Source: Metopolophium dirhodum (taxonomy: Eukaryota; Arthropoda; Insecta; Hemiptera; Aphididae). Taken from it: a DNA stretch of 64,000 bases. Location of the stretch: NCBI RefSeq assembly GCF_019925205.1, contig NC_083560.1, positions 40,160,270-40,224,269 of the forward strand. The letters run 5' to 3'. Position 1 is the stretch's first letter. Each line of letters begins with the position of its first letter. Both the position numbers and the translations under genes were made by a program. The notes below the pieces were generated by a model. That model did not search any database. It worked only from the letters and a program-made list of their open reading frames with translations, and had not been told where the DNA came from. This document shows positions 25,757-41,209 of the stretch, one piece after another.

Positions 25757-28332
25757 TACCTCAACATTTCATTGATAATAGTAGGTAGTGAAGAAACTAC
25801 AAATTATATTAATACATAGTACTATGTGAGTTTTCTTAGGATACTCTGTTAAACCTCTATTGTATAATATATTTTTTTTTTTAACCTCATGATGTTAAAA
25901 TATAGTTTTTCTACACCTCGTGTGTCTAACTAATGAATCGTTTGAATTGTTTCGAAGATAATAATGTCATTCTAGCTGTTTTGTGTAGCCATAATTCACA
26001 GAATCATTTTACAGGCGTATTCTTTTCTTTAATAATTTAAGGTTGATAATAGTTGAGCAGCTATTGTTGCCTTTCGTCCTGCCGTGAAGGCACCCTCGAC
26101 TTTATATTGTATACTTGTTGATAGCTTAACGCCTCAGTAGCTGGTAACATGTATATTTCATTACTCAGTGAGTTATAAAAATATTTGTACGCCTTGACTT
26201 AAAATGTTCAATCCGATGTCTGGTTGGTATTCTGATAGGTTGCCGCATTTTGAATTAATGAACGCCATTTCTTCTACACCGCCCATTAGCGTTAGTGGTC
26301 CTCCGCCCTTCGATACATGGCTGAAGCTGAGTACCGAATCAAGGTTTTCTCTTCTCTTATGCGTTAGTGTAATGATATGTAATGGTCTTGTAGTTTTTTT
26401 CCTACGTTTAAACTGCAAATAATGGGAATGCTCATTTCTGCAAGATGTTTTTCAGGACCTATGCCCGATAGCATAAGTAGCCGTTGAAAGCTTTAGCTCT
26501 GGCAGATGAAATGGGTTCAGGACAATGTGATAACAGCTCTGGGTTACTTTTCGAAATCTAATTATCCAGTCCCAAATAGCTACTTTTTTTCCTTATTGAA
26601 ATTGTGTAATAGTTTAGCCTCTTCGGCAAACTCAAATGCCAACTTCTGCACTTCATAGGTTGTTGGTCCAAAAAACTTTAATTCTAAGTTTAATATGGGT
26701 ATCAACTAATTTTTTTCCTACAACAGTTGACAAAATACTTCCTCATACAAGTAATAGTAATTTATCAAATTTAAAATTTAATAATTATTTTGTAGTTAAA
26801 ATTTATAAAATGTTCAACTTTCATATCTAAGGATTGAAAGTTTAAAACAATGCTACTATTTCGCACAAGCACAATATTTCTTAATAATAAATAGAAACAG
26901 TCAGTTTCATAATATGAAGACAAATTATAATAATAATAAAAATCAGACATTGATTTATAATATTATAAATATAAAATATATATCATAATATATTATTATA
27001 AGGTTTCTTCCATTTTCATGTTTGAAATATAACTTTTTCAACCAATAAAATATAATATTCATGATGGCCCATACGATTTGATACTAAGGGCCGTTCTTAC
27101 AATGTCCCGTAAAGTGTCGGTTAACGCTAATCAACTGATAACAGATTTTATTACCGGCAGAATTCGGCCGGTTAAGTGTCGGTTAACTTTAACCGGATAT
27201 CGTAAGAAAGGCCCTAAATGTTTTTCTATTAATATATCGTATTAAGTTATTAAAAAAATTATATATTTATAATGTAAAATACATATGTAACAAATTAGTG
27301 CAGTGCGGAATTTGTGACAAGCAATATAGACGCACCTTTGAACGAGAGTTATCTCCTCGTTGTTGGTGGTCTGATAACAGTCATAGCCATTATTCTCCTG
27401 GCTAACAGAAGTAACTGCAGTTGAGCACTGTGTGTAAGTCTAAATCATATTTGAAATTAAAAAAAAAAATAGAATTATTACAACACTAAAGAATTGGGAC
27501 AATCATAATATTTTCGATATTCATATCAGTTATGGTTAATCACGTCTTATTATTTAAACATAATTAATAATACATAGGTACAGTGTTAAATTCATCATCG
27601 ATGTACTGAAGGGAATTTGGATATTTGGGGGTGTCTATTGTCTTATATGCGTAGTTCATCATCCAAATGATAGTCACCAAAACAGGCGGGAAGCTATAAA
27701 TTACGTTTAGAATATTTTCTGATTGGTTTACGTATACAATATAACGCAATTACAAATTTCATCAAAAAAATGACATATGACAAAATAGTGGAGAATTTGT
27801 AGCTTTTCAAAGTACAAGGTGCAACAGAAACAAAAGCTAGCACTTCACTAGCGGTAATTGCTTCAGCATTAGTTGTAAAAATCCATACGTGTATTTCTAC
27901 GTAAGTTCGACCAACAAATAATCAACACATCATCAACGTAGAACAAACGTAACTTTATCACGAAAAATGTACGAATATGAATATACTATCTTCTTCAATA
28001 TATTATATTATACCATTGTTACGAATAATGACTACGTATACATACACCAAAGTTATCCTTATTATAAACGTAGATTATACGTGCTATGTGTACTAGAATA
28101 TATTCTGCTAGACGGTAATTGGGGTACGTCATCCGCCGGCCCAATGGTTTTTTCTATAAGTTCCCCACATCGTTTGGGTATAATATCTAGTAAAAAACGT
28201 CTGATAAAAACATTTTTATTTCTTAAATTTTTTGGTTATTTATTTTGAAGTAATATTTTTGTAAGCTTGGTCATTTAAATTCTTTTTAATCTTAATTTTG
28301 TTTCTATTTTTTTTTAAATCCCATTCAAATCA
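25757..28332 (+). repeat. Array copy 11 (2576 bp)
   Basis: GMC relic 26173-26489, pogo relic 26483-26718, MITE 27088-27214. It has a private T-to-C change at 27944. It is the last copy of the left block carrying 'tttgggtata' near the end of the unit. Confidence 0.97.
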
Positions 28333-30907
28333 TACCTCAACATTTCATTGATAATAGTAGGTAGTGAAGAAACTACAAATTATATTAATACATAGTACTA
28401 TGTGAGTTTTCTTAGGATACTCTGTTAAACCTCTATTGTATAATATATTTTTTTTTTTAACCTCATGATGTTAAAATATAGTTTTTCTACACCTCGTGTG
28501 TCTAACTAATGAATCGTTTGAATTGTTTCGAAGATAATAATGTCATTCTAGCTGTTTTGTGTAGCCATAATTCACAGAATCATTTTACAGGCGTATTCTT
28601 TTCTTTAATAATTTAAGGTTGATAATAGTTGAGCAGCTATTGTTGCCTTTCGTCCTGCCGTGAAGGCACCCTCGACTTTATATTGTATACTTGTTGATAG
28701 CTTAACGCCTCAGTAGCTGGTAACATGTATATTTCATTACTCAGTGAGTTATAAAAATATTTGTACGCCTTGACTTAAAATGTTCAATCCGATGTCTGGT
28801 TGGTATTCTGATAGGTTGCCGCATTTTGAATTAATGAACGCCATTTCTTCTACACCGCCCATTAGCGTTAGTGGTCCTCCGCCCTTCGATACATGGCTGA
28901 AGCTGAGTACCGAATCAAGGTTTTCTCTTCTCTTATGCGTTAGTGTAATGATATGTAATGGTCTTGTAGTTTTTTTCCTACGTTTAAACTGCAAATAATG
29001 GGAATGCTCATTTCTGCAAGATGTTTTTCAGGACCTATGCCCGATAGCATAAGTAGCCGTTGAAAGCTTTAGCTCTGGCAGATGAAATGGGTTCAGGACA
29101 ATGTGATAACAGCTCTGGGTTACTTTTCGAAATCTAATTATCCAGTCCCAAATAGCTACTTTTTTTCCTTATTGAAATTGTGTAATAGTTTAGCCTCTTC
29201 GGCAAACTCAAATGCCAACTTCTGCACTTCATAGGTTGTTGGTCCAAAAAACTTTAATTCTAAGTTTAATATGGGTATCAACTAATTTTTTTCCTACAAC
29301 AGTTGACAAAATACTTCCTCATACAAGTAATAGTAATTTATCAAATTTAAAATTTAATAATTATTTTGTAGTTAAAATTTATAAAATGTTCAACTTTCAT
29401 ATCTAAGGATTGAAAGTTTAAAACAATGCTACTATTTCGCACAAGCACAATATTTCTTAATAATAAATAGAAACAGTCAGTTTCATAATATGAAGACAAA
29501 TTATAATAATAATAAAAATCAGACATTGATTTATAATATTATAAATATAAAATATATATCATAATATATTATTATAAGGTTTCTTCCATTTTCATGTTTG
29601 AAATATAACTTTTTCAACCAATAAAATATAATATTCATGATGGCCCATACGATTTGATACTAAGGGCCGTTCTTACAATGTCCCGTAAAGTGTCGGTTAA
29701 CGCTAATCAACTGATAACAGATTTTATTACCGGCAGAATTCGGCCGGTTAAGTGTCGGTTAACTTTAACCGGATATCGTAAGAAAGGCCCTAAATGTTTT
29801 TCTATTAATATATCGTATTAAGTTATTAAAAAAATTATATATTTATAATGTAAAATACATATGTAACAAATTAGTGCAGTGCGGAATTTGTGACAAGCAA
29901 TATAGACGCACCTTTGAACGAGAGTTATCTCCTCGTTGTTGGTGGTCTGATAACAGTCATAGCCATTATTCTCCTGGCTAACAGAAGTAACTGCAGTTGA
30001 GCACTGTGTGTAAGTCTAAATCATATTTGAAATTAAAAAAAAAATAGAATTATTACAACACTAAAGAATTGGGACAATCATAATAATTTCGATATTCATA
30101 TCAGTTATGGTTAATCACGTCTTATTATTTAAACATAATTAATAATACATAGGTACAGTGTTAAATTCATCATCGATGTACTGAAGGGAATTTGGATATT
30201 TGGGGGTGTCTATTGTCTTATATGCGTAGTTCATCATCCAAATGATAGTCACCAAAACAGGCGGGAAGCTATAAATTACGTTTAGAATATTTTCTGATTG
30301 GTTTACGTATACAATATAACGCAATTACAAATTTCATCAAAAAAATGACATATGACAAAATAGTGGAGAATTTGTAGCTTTTCAAAGTACAAGGTGCAAC
30401 AGAAACAAAAGCTAGCACTTCACTAGCGGTAATTGCTTCAGCATTAGTTGTAAAAATCCATACGTGTATTTCTACGTAAGTTCGACCAACAAATAATCAA
30501 CACATCATCAACGTAGAATAAACGTAACTTTATCACGAAAAATGTACGAATATGAATATACTATCTTCTTCAATATATTATATTATACCATTGTTACGAA
30601 TAATGACTACGTATACATACACCAAAGTTATCCTTATTATAAACGTAGATTATACGTGCTATGTGTACTAGAATATATTCTGCTAGACGGTAATTGGGGT
30701 ACGTCATCCGCCGGCCCAATGGTTTTTTCTATAAGTTCCCCACATCGTTTGCGTATAATATCTAGTAAAAAACGTCTGATAAAAACATTTTTATTTCTTA
30801 AATTTTTTGGTTATTTATTTTGAAGTAATATTTTTGTAAGCTTGGTCATTTAAATTCTTTTTAATCTTAATTTTGTTTCTATTTTTTTTTAAATCCCATT
30901 CAAATCA
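28333..30907 (+). repeat. Array copy 12 (2575 bp), first of the 'tttgcgtata' block
   Basis: GMC relic 28749-29065, pogo relic 29059-29294, MITE 29664-29790. It is the first copy with G-to-C ('tttgcgtata', near 30752), which then holds through copy 21 and again in copy 23. It has a private T-to-A change at 30086. Confidence 0.97.
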
Positions 30908-33482
30908 TACCTCAACATTTCATTGATAATAGTAGGTAGTGAAGAAACTACAAATTATATTAATACATAGTACTATGTGAGTTTTCTTAGGATACTCTGT
31001 TAAACCTCTATTGTATAATATATTTTTTTTTTTAACCTCATGATGTTAAAATATAGTTTTTCTACACCTCGTGTGTCTAACTAATGAATCGTTTGAATTG
31101 TTTCGAAGATAATAATGTCATTCTAGCTGTTTTGTGTAGCCATAATTCACAGAATCATTTTACAGGCGTATTCTTTTCTTTAATAATTTAAGGTTGATAA
31201 TAGTTGAGCAGCTATTGTTGCCTTTCGTCCTGCCGTGAAGGCACCCTCGACTTTATATTGTATACTTGTTGATAGCTTAACGCCTCAGTAGCTGGTAACA
31301 TGTATATTTCATTACTCAGTGAGTTATAAAAATATTTGTACGCCTTGACTTAAAATGTTCAATCCGATGTCTGGTTGGTATTCTGATAGGTTGCCGCATT
31401 TTGAATTAATGAACGCCATTTCTTCTACACCGCCCATTAGCGTTAGTGGTCCTCCGCCCTTCGATACATGGCTGAAGCTGAGTACCGAATCAAGGTTTTC
31501 TCTTCTCTTATGCGTTAGTGTAATGATATGTAATGGTCTTGTAGTTTTTTTCCTACGTTTAAACTGCAAATAATGGGAATGCTCATTTCTGCAAGATGTT
31601 TTTCAGGACCTATGCCCGATAGCATAAGTAGCCGTTGAAAGCTTTAGCTCTGGCAGATGAAATGGGTTCAGGACAATGTGATAACAGCTCTGGGTTACTT
31701 TTCGAAATCTAATTATCCAGTCCCAAATAGCTACTTTTTTTCCTTATTGAAATTGTGTAATAGTTTAGCCTCTTCGGCAAACTCAAATGCCAACTTCTGC
31801 ACTTCATAGGTTGTTGGTCCAAAAAACTTTAATTCTAAGTTTAATATGGGTATCAACTAATTTTTTTCCTACAACAGTTGACAAAATACTTCCTCATACA
31901 AGTAATAGTAATTTATCAAATTTAAAATTTAATAATTATTTTGTAGTTAAAATTTATAAAATGTTCAACTTTCATATCTAAGGATTGAAAGTTTAAAACA
32001 ATGCTACTATTTCGCACAAGCACAATATTTCTTAATAATAAATAGAAACAGTCAGTTTCATAATATGAAGACAAATTATAATAATAATAAAAATCAGACA
32101 TTGATTTATAATATTATAAATATAAAATATATATCATAATATATTATTATAAGGTTTCTTCCATTTTCATGTTTGAAATATAACTTTTTCAACCAATAAA
32201 ATATAATATTCATGATGGCCCATACGATTTGATACTAAGGGCCGTTCTTACAATGTCCCGTAAAGTGTCGGTTAACGCTAATCAACTGATAACAGATTTT
32301 ATTACCGGCAGAATTCGGCCGGTTAAGTGTCGGTTAACTTTAACCGGATATCGTAAGAAAGGCCCTAAATGTTTTTCTATTAATATATCGTATTAAGTTA
32401 TTAAAAAAATTATATATTTATAATGTAAAATACATATGTAACAAATTAGTGCAGTGCGGAATTTGTGACAAGCAATATAGACGCACCTTTGAACGAGAGT
32501 TATCTCCTCGTTGTTGGTGGTCTGATAACAGTCATAGCCATTATTCTCCTGGCTAACAGAAGTAACTGCAGTTGAGCACTGTGTGTAAGTCTAAATCATA
32601 TTTGAAATTAAAAAAAAAATAGAATTATTACAACACTAAAGAATTGGGACAATCATAATATTTTCGATATTCATATCAGTTATGGTTAATCACGTCTTAT
32701 TATTTAAACATAATTAATAATACATAGGTACAGTGTTAAATTCATCATCGATGTACTGAAGGGAATTTGGATATTTGGGGGTGTCTATTGTCTTATATGC
32801 GTAGTTCATCATCCAAATGATAGTCACCAAAACAGGCGGGAAGCTATAAATTACGTTTAGAATATTTTCTGATTGGTTTACGTATACAATATAACGCAAT
32901 TACAAATTTCATCAAAAAAATGACATATGACAAAATAGTGGAGAATTTGTAGCTTTTCAAAGTACAAGGTGCAACAGAAACAAAAGCTAGCACTTCACTA
33001 GCGGTAATTGCTTCAGCATTAGTTGTAAAAATCCATACGTGTATTTCTACGTAAGTTCGACCAACAAATAATCAACACATCATCAACGTAGAATAAACGT
33101 AACTTTATCACGAAAAATGTACGAATATGAATATACTATCTTCTTCAATATATTATATTATACCATTGTTACGAATAATGACTACGTATACATACACCAA
33201 AGTTATCCTTATTATAAACGTAGATTATACGTGCTATGTGTACTAGAATATATTCTGCTAGACGGTAATTGGGGTACGTCATCCGCCGGCCCAATGGTTT
33301 TTTCTATAAGTTCCCCACATCGTTTGCGTATAATATCTAGTAAAAAACGTCTGATAAAAACATTTTTATTTCTTAAATTTTTTGGTTATTTATTTTGAAG
33401 TAATATTTTTGTAAGCTTGGTCATTTAAATTCTTTTTAATCTTAATTTTGTTTCTATTTTTTTTTAAATCCCATTCAAATCA
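30908..33482 (+). repeat. Array copy 13 (2575 bp)
   Basis: GMC relic 31324-31640, pogo relic 31634-31869, MITE 32239-32365. It belongs to the 'tttgcgtata' block and is otherwise majority type. Confidence 0.97.
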
Positions 33483-36058
33483 TACCTCAACATTTCATTG
33501 ATAATAGTAGGTAGTGAAGAAACTACAAATTATATTAATACATAGTACTATGTGAGTTTTCTTAGGATACTCTGTTAAACCTCTATTGTATAATATATTT
33601 TTTTTTTTAACCTCATGATGTTAAAATATAGTTTTTCTACACCTCGTGTGTCTAACTAATGAATCGTTTGAATTGTTTCGAAGATAATAATGTCATTCTA
33701 GCTGTTTTGTGTAGCCATAATTCACAGAATCATTTTACAGGCGTATTCTTTTCTTTAATAATTTAAGGTTGATAATAGTTGAGCAGCTATTGTTGCCTTT
33801 CGTCCTGCCGTGAAGGCACCCTCGACTTTATATTGTATACTTGTTGATAGCTTAACGCCTCAGTAGCTGGTAACATGTATATTTCATTACTCAGTGAGTT
33901 ATAAAAATATTTGTACGCCTTGACTTAAAATGTTCAATCCGATGTCTGGTTGGTATTCTGATAGGTTGCCGCATTTTGAATTAATGAACGCCATTTCTTC
34001 TACACCGCCCATTAGCGTTAGTGGTCCTCCGCCCTTCGATACATGGCTGAAGCTGAGTACCGAATCAAGGTTTTCTCTTCTCTTATGCGTTAGTGTAATG
34101 ATATGTAATGGTCTTGTAGTTTTTTTCCTACGTTTAAACTGCAAATAATGGGAATGCTCATTTCTGCAAGATGTTTTTCAGGACCTATGCCCGATAGCAT
34201 AAGTAGCCGTTGAAAGCTTTAGCTCTGGCAGATGAAATGGGTTCAGGACAATGTGATAACAGCTCTGGGTTACTTTTCGAAATCTAATTATCCAGTCCCA
34301 AATAGCTACTTTTTTTCCTTATTGAAATTGTGTAATAGTTTAGCCTCTTCGGCAAACTCAAATGCCAACTTCTGCACTTCATAGGTTGTTGGTCCAAAAA
34401 ACTTTAATTCTAAGTTTAATATGGGTATCAACTAATTTTTTTCCTACAACAGTTGACAAAATACTTCCTCATACAAGTAATAGTAATTTATCAAATTTAA
34501 AATTTAATAATTATTTTGTAGTTAAAATTTATAAAATGTTCAACTTTCATATCTAAGGATTGAAAGTTTAAAACAATGCTACTATTTCGCACAAGCACAA
34601 TATTTCTTAATAATAAATAGAAACAGTCAGTTTCATAATATGAAGACAAATTATAATAATAATAAAAATCAGACATTGATTTATAATATTATAAATATAA
34701 AATATATATCATAATATATTATTATAAGGTTTCTTCCATTTTCATGTTTGAAATATAACTTTTTCAACCAATAAAATATAATATTCATGATGGCCCATAC
34801 GATTTGATACTAAGGGCCGTTCTTACAATGTCCCGTAAAGTGTCGGTTAACGCTAATCAACTGATAACAGATTTTATTACCGGCAGAATTCGGCCGGTTA
34901 AGTGTCGGTTAACTTTAACCGGATATCGTAAGAAAGGCCCTAAATGTTTTTCTATTAATATATCGTATTAAGTTATTAAAAAAATTATATATTTATAATG
35001 TAAAATACATATGTAACAAATTAGTGCAGTGCGGAATTTGTGACAAGCAATATAGACGCACCTTTGAACGAGAGTTATCTCCTCGTTGTTGGTGGTCTGA
35101 TAACAGTCATAGCCATTATTCTCCTGGCTAACAGAAGTAACTGCAGTTGAGCACTGTGTGTAAGTCTAAATCATATTTGAAATTAAAAAAAAAAATAGAA
35201 TTATTACAACACTAAAGAATTGGGACAATCATAATATTTTCGATATTCATATCAGTTATGGTTAATCACGTCTTATTATTTAAACATAATTAATAATACA
35301 TAGGTACAGTGTTAAATTCATCATCGATGTACTGAAGGGAATTTGGATATTTGGGAGTGTCTATTGTCTTATATGCGTAGTTCATCATCCAAATGATAGT
35401 CACCAAAACAGGCGGGAAGCTATAAATTGCGTTTAGAATATTTTCTGATTGGTTTACGTATACAATATAACGCAATTACAAATTTCATCAAAAAAATGAC
35501 ATATGACAAAATAGTGGAGAATTTGTAGCTTTTCAAAGTACAAGGTGCAACAGAAACAAAAGCTAGCACTTCACTAGCGGTAATTGCTTCAGCATTAGTT
35601 GTAAAAATCCATACGTGTATTTCTACGTAAGTTCGACCAACAAATAATCAACACATCATCAACGTAGAATAAACGTAACTTTATCACGAAAAATGTACGA
35701 ATATGAATATACTATCTTCTTCAATATATTATATTATACCATTGTTACGAATAATGACTACGTATACATACACCAAAGTTATCCTTATTATAAACGTAGA
35801 TTATACGTGCTATGTGTACTAGAATATATTCTGCTAGACGGTAATTGGGGTACGTCATCCGCCGGCCCAATGGTTTTTTCTATAAGTTCCCCACATCGTT
35901 TGCGTATAATATCTAGTAAAAAACGTCTGATAAAAACATTTTTATTTCTTAAATTTTTTGGTTATTTATTTTGAAGTAATATTTTTGTAAGCTTGGTCAT
36001 TTAAATTCTTTTTAATCTTAATTTTGTTTCTATTTTTTTTTAAATCCCATTCAAATCA
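33483..36058 (+). repeat. Array copy 14 (2576 bp), A-type of dimer
   Basis: GMC relic 33899-34215, pogo relic 34209-34444, MITE 34814-34940. It carries 'gggag' and 'attgcgttt'. It begins the A/B alternation that runs through copy 19. Confidence 0.97.
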
Positions 36059-38633
36059 TACCTCAACATTTCATTGATAATAGTAGGTAGTGAAGAAACT
36101 ACAAATTATATTAATACATAGTACTATGTGAGTTTTCTTAGGATACTCTGTTAAACCTCTATTGTATAATATATTTTTTTTTTTAACCTCATGATGTTAA
36201 AATATAGTTTTTCTACACCTCGTGTGTCTAACTAATGAATCGTTTGAATTGTTTCGAAGATAATAATGTCATTCTAGCTGTTTTGTGTAGCCATAATTCA
36301 CAGAATCATTTTACAGGCGTATTCTTTTCTTTAATAATTTAAGGTTGATAATAGTTGAGCAGCTATTGTTGCCTTTCGTCCTGCCGTGAAGGCACCCTCG
36401 ACTTTATATTGTATACTTGTTGATAGCTTAACGCCTCAGTAGCTGGTAACATGTATATTTCATTACTCAGTGAGTTATAAAAATATTTGTACGCCTTGAC
36501 TTAAAATGTTCAATCCGATGTCTGGTTGGTATTCTGATAGGTTGCCGCATTTTGAATTAATGAACGCCATTTCTTCTACACCGCCCATTAGCGTTAGTGG
36601 TCCTCCGCCCTTCGATACATGGCTGAAGCTGAGTACCGAATCAAGGTTTTCTCTTCTCTTATGCGTTAGTGTAATGATATGTAATGGTCTTGTAGTTTTT
36701 TTCCTACGTTTAAACTGCAAATAATGGGAATGCTCATTTCTGCAAGATGTTTTTCAGGACCTATGCCCGATAGCATAAGTAGCCGTTGAAAGCTTTAGCT
36801 CTGGCAGATGAAATGGGTTCAGGACAATGTGATAACAGCTCTGGGTTACTTTTCGAAATCTAATTATCCAGTCCCAAATAGCTACTCTTTTTCCTTATTG
36901 AAATTGTGTAATAGTTTAGCCTCTTCGGCAAACTCAAATGCCAACTTCTGCACTTCATAGGTTGTTGGTCCAAAAAACTTTAATTCTAAGTTTAATATGG
37001 GTATCAACTAATTTTTTTCCTACAACAGTTGACAAAATACTTCCTCATACAAGTAATAGTAATTTATCAAATTTAAAATTTAATAATTATTTTGTAGTTA
37101 AAATTTATAAAATGTTCAACTTTCATATCTAAGGATTGAAAGTTTAAAACAATGCTACTATTTCGCACAAGCACAATATTTCTTAATAATAAATAGAAAC
37201 AGTCAGTTTCATAATATGAAGACAAATTATAATAATAATAAAAATCAGACATTGATTTATAATATTATAAATATAAAATATATATCATAATATATTATTA
37301 TAAGGTTTCATCCATTTTCATGTTTGAAATATAACTTTTTCAACCAATAAAATATAATATTCATGATGGCCCATACGATTTGATACTAAGGGCCGTTCTT
37401 ACAATGTCCCGTAAAGTGTCGGTTAACGCTAATCAACTGATAACAGATTTTATTACCGGCAGAATTCGGCCGGTTAAGTGTCGGTTAACTTTAACCGGAT
37501 ATCGTAAGAAAGGCCCTAAATGTTTTTCTATTAATATATCGTATTAAGTTATTAAAAAAATTATATATTTATAATGTAAAATACATATGTAACAAATTAG
37601 TGCAGTGCGGAATTTGTGACAAGCAATATAGACGCACCTTTGAACGAGAGTTATCTCCTCGTTGTTGGTGGTCTGATAACAGTCATAGCCATTATTCTCC
37701 TGGCTAACAGAAGTAACTGCAGTTGAGCACTGTGTGTAAGTCTAAATCATATTTGAAATTAAAAAAAAAATAGAATTATTACAACACTAAAGAATTGGGA
37801 CAATCATAATATTTTCGATATTCATATCAGTTATGGTTAATCACGTCTTATTATTTAAACATAATTAATAATACATAGGTACAGTGTTAAATTCATCATC
37901 GATGTACTGAAGGGAATTTGGATATTTGGGGGTGTCTATTGTCTTATATGCGTAGTTCATCATCCAAATGATAGTCACCAAAACAGGCGGGAAGCTATAA
38001 ATTACGTTTAGAATATTTTCTGATTGGTTTACGTATACAATATAACGCAATTACAAATTTCATCAAAAAAATGACATATGACAAAATAGTGGAGAATTTG
38101 TAGCTTTTCAAAGTACAAGGTGCAACAGAAACAAAAGCTAGCACTTCACTAGCGGTAATTGCTTCAGCATTAGTTGTAAAAATCCATACGTGTATTTCTA
38201 CGTAAGTTCGACCAACAAATAATCAACACATCATCAACGTAGAATAAACGTAACTTTATCACGAAAAATGTACGAATATGAATATACTATCTTCTTCAAT
38301 ATATTATATTATACCATTGTTACGAATAATGACTACGTATACATACACCAAAGTTATCCTTATTATAAACGTAGATTATACGTGCTATGTGTACTAGAAT
38401 ATATTCTGCTAGACGGTAATTGGGGTACGTCATCCGCCGGCCCAATGGTTTTTTCTATAAGTTCCCCACATCGTTTGCGTATAATATCTAGTAAAAAACG
38501 TCTGATAAAAACATTTTTATTTCTTAAATTTTTTGGTTATTTATTTTGAAGTAATATTTTTGTAAGCTTGGTCATTTAAATTCTTTTTAATCTTAATTTT
38601 GTTTCTATTTTTTTTTAAATCCCATTCAAATCA
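36059..38633 (+). repeat. Array copy 15 (2575 bp), B-type of dimer
   Basis: GMC relic 36475-36791, pogo relic 36785-37020, MITE 37390-37516. It carries 'ctactcttttt' near 36885 and a private T-to-A change at 37310. It lacks the A-type markers. Confidence 0.97.
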
Positions 38634-41209
38634 TACCTCAACATTTCATTGATAATAGTAGGTAGTGAAGAAACTACAAATTATATTAATACATAGTACT
38701 ATGTGAGTTTTCTTAGGATACTCTGTTAAACCTCTATTGTATAATATATTTTTTTTTTTAACCTCATGATGTTAAAATATAGTTTTTCTACACCTCGTGT
38801 GTCTAACTAATGAATCGTTTGAATTGTTTCGAAGATAATAATGTCATTCTAGCTGTTTTGTGTAGCCATAATTCACAGAATCATTTTACAGGCGTATTCT
38901 TTTCTTTAATAATTTAAGGTTGATAATAGTTGAGCAGCTATTGTTGCCTTTCGTCCTGCCGTGAAGGCACCCTCGACTTTATATTGTATACTTGTTGATA
39001 GCTTAACGCCTCAGTAGCTGGTAACATGTATATTTCATTACTCAGTGAGTTATAAAAATATTTGTACGCCTTGACTTAAAATGTTCAATCCGATGTCTGG
39101 TTGGTATTCTGATAGGTTGCCGCATTTTGAATTAATAAACGCCATTTCTTCTACACCGCCCATTAGCGTTAGTGGTCCTCCGCCCTTCGATACATGGCTG
39201 AAGCTGAGTACCGAATCAAGGTTTTCTCTTCTCTTATGCGTTAGTGTAATGATATGTAATGGTCTTGTAGTTTTTTTCCTACGTTTAAACTGCAAATAAT
39301 GGGAATGCTCATTTCTGCAAGATGTTTTTCAGGACCTATGCCCGATAGCATAAGTAGCCGTTGAAAGCTTTAGCTCTGGCAGATGAAATGGGTTCAGGAC
39401 AATGTGATAACAGCTCTGGGTTACTTTTCGAAATCTAATTATCCAGTCCCAAATAGCTACTTTTTTTCCTTATTGAAATTGTGTAATAGTTTAGCCTCTT
39501 CGGCAAACTCAAATGCCAACTTCTGCACTTCATAGGTTGTTGGTCCAAAAAACTTCAATTCTAAGTTTAATATGGGTATCAACTAATTTTTTTCCTACAA
39601 CAGTTGACAAAATACTTCCTCATACAAGTAATAGTAATTTATCAAATTTAAAATTTAATAATTATTTTGTAGTTAAAATTTATAAAATGTTCAACTTTCA
39701 TATCTAAGGATTGAAAGTTTAAAACAATGCTACTATTTCGCACAAGCACAATATTTCTTAATAATAAATAGAAACAGTCAGTTTCATAATATGAAGACAA
39801 ATTATAATAATAATAAAAATCAGACATTGATTTATAATATTATAAATATAAAATATATATCATAATATATTATTATAAGGTTTCTTCCATTTTCATGTTT
39901 GAAATATAACTTTTTCAACCAATAAAATATAATATTCATGATGGCCCATACGATTTGATACTAAGGGCCGTTCTTACAATGTCCCGTAAAGTGTCGGTTA
40001 ACGCTAATCAACTGATAACAGATTTTATTACCGGCAGAATTCGGCCGGTTAAGTGTCGGTTAACTTTAACCGGATATCGTAAGAAAGGCCCTAAATGTTT
40101 TTCTATTAATATATCGTATTAAGTTATTAAAAAAATTATATATTTATAATGTAAAATACATATGTAACAAATTAGTGCAGTGCGGAATTTGTGACAAGCA
40201 ATATAGACGCACCTTTGAACGAGAGTTATCTCCTCGTTGTTGGTGGTCTGATAACAGTCATAGCCATTATTCTCCTGGCTAACAGAAGTAACTGCAGTTG
40301 AGCACTGTGTGTAAGTCTAAATCATATTTGAAATTAAAAAAAAAAATAGAATTATTACAACACTAAAGAATTGGGACAATCATAATATTTTCGATATTCA
40401 TATCAGTTATGGTTAATCACGTCTTATTATTTAAACATAATTAATAATACATAGGTACAGTGTTAAATTCATCATCGATGTACTGAAGGGAATTTGGATA
40501 TTTGGGAGTGTCTATTGTCTTATATGCGTAGTTCATCATCCAAATGATAGTCACCAAAACAGGCGGGAAGCTATAAATTGCGTTTAGAATATTTTCTGAT
40601 TGGTTTACGTATACAATATAACGCAATTACAAATTTCATCAAAAAAATGACATATGACAAAATAGTGGAGAATTTGTAGCTTTTCAAAGTACAAGGTGCA
40701 ACAGAAACAAAAGCTAGCACTTCACTAGCGGTAATTGCTTCAGCATTAGTTGTAAAAATCCATACGTGTATTTCTACGTAAGTTCGACCAACAAATAATC
40801 AACACATCATCAACGTAGAATAAACGTAACTTTATCACGAAAAATGTACGAATATGAATATACTATCTTCTTCAATATATTATATTATACCATTGTTACG
40901 AATAATGACTACGTATACATACACCAAAGTTATCCTTATTATAAACGTAGATTATACGTGCTATGTGTACTAGAATATATTCTGCTAGACGGTAATTGGG
41001 GTACGTCATCCGCCGGCCCAATGGTTTTTTCTATAAGTTCCCCACATCGTTTGCGTATAATATCTAGTAAAAAACGTCTGATAAAAACATTTTTATTTCT
41101 TAAATTTTTTGGTTATTTATTTTGAAGTAATATTTTTGTAAGCTTGGTCATTTAAATTCTTTTTAATCTTAATTTTGTTTCTATTTTTTTTTAAATCCCA
41201 TTCAAATCA
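38634..41209 (+). repeat. Array copy 16 (2576 bp), A-type of dimer
   Basis: GMC relic 39050-39366, pogo relic 39360-39595, MITE 39965-40091. It carries 'gggag', 'attgcgttt' and 'attaataaac' (G-to-A at 39137), a trio shared only with copy 21. It has a private T-to-C change at 39556. Confidence 0.97.
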
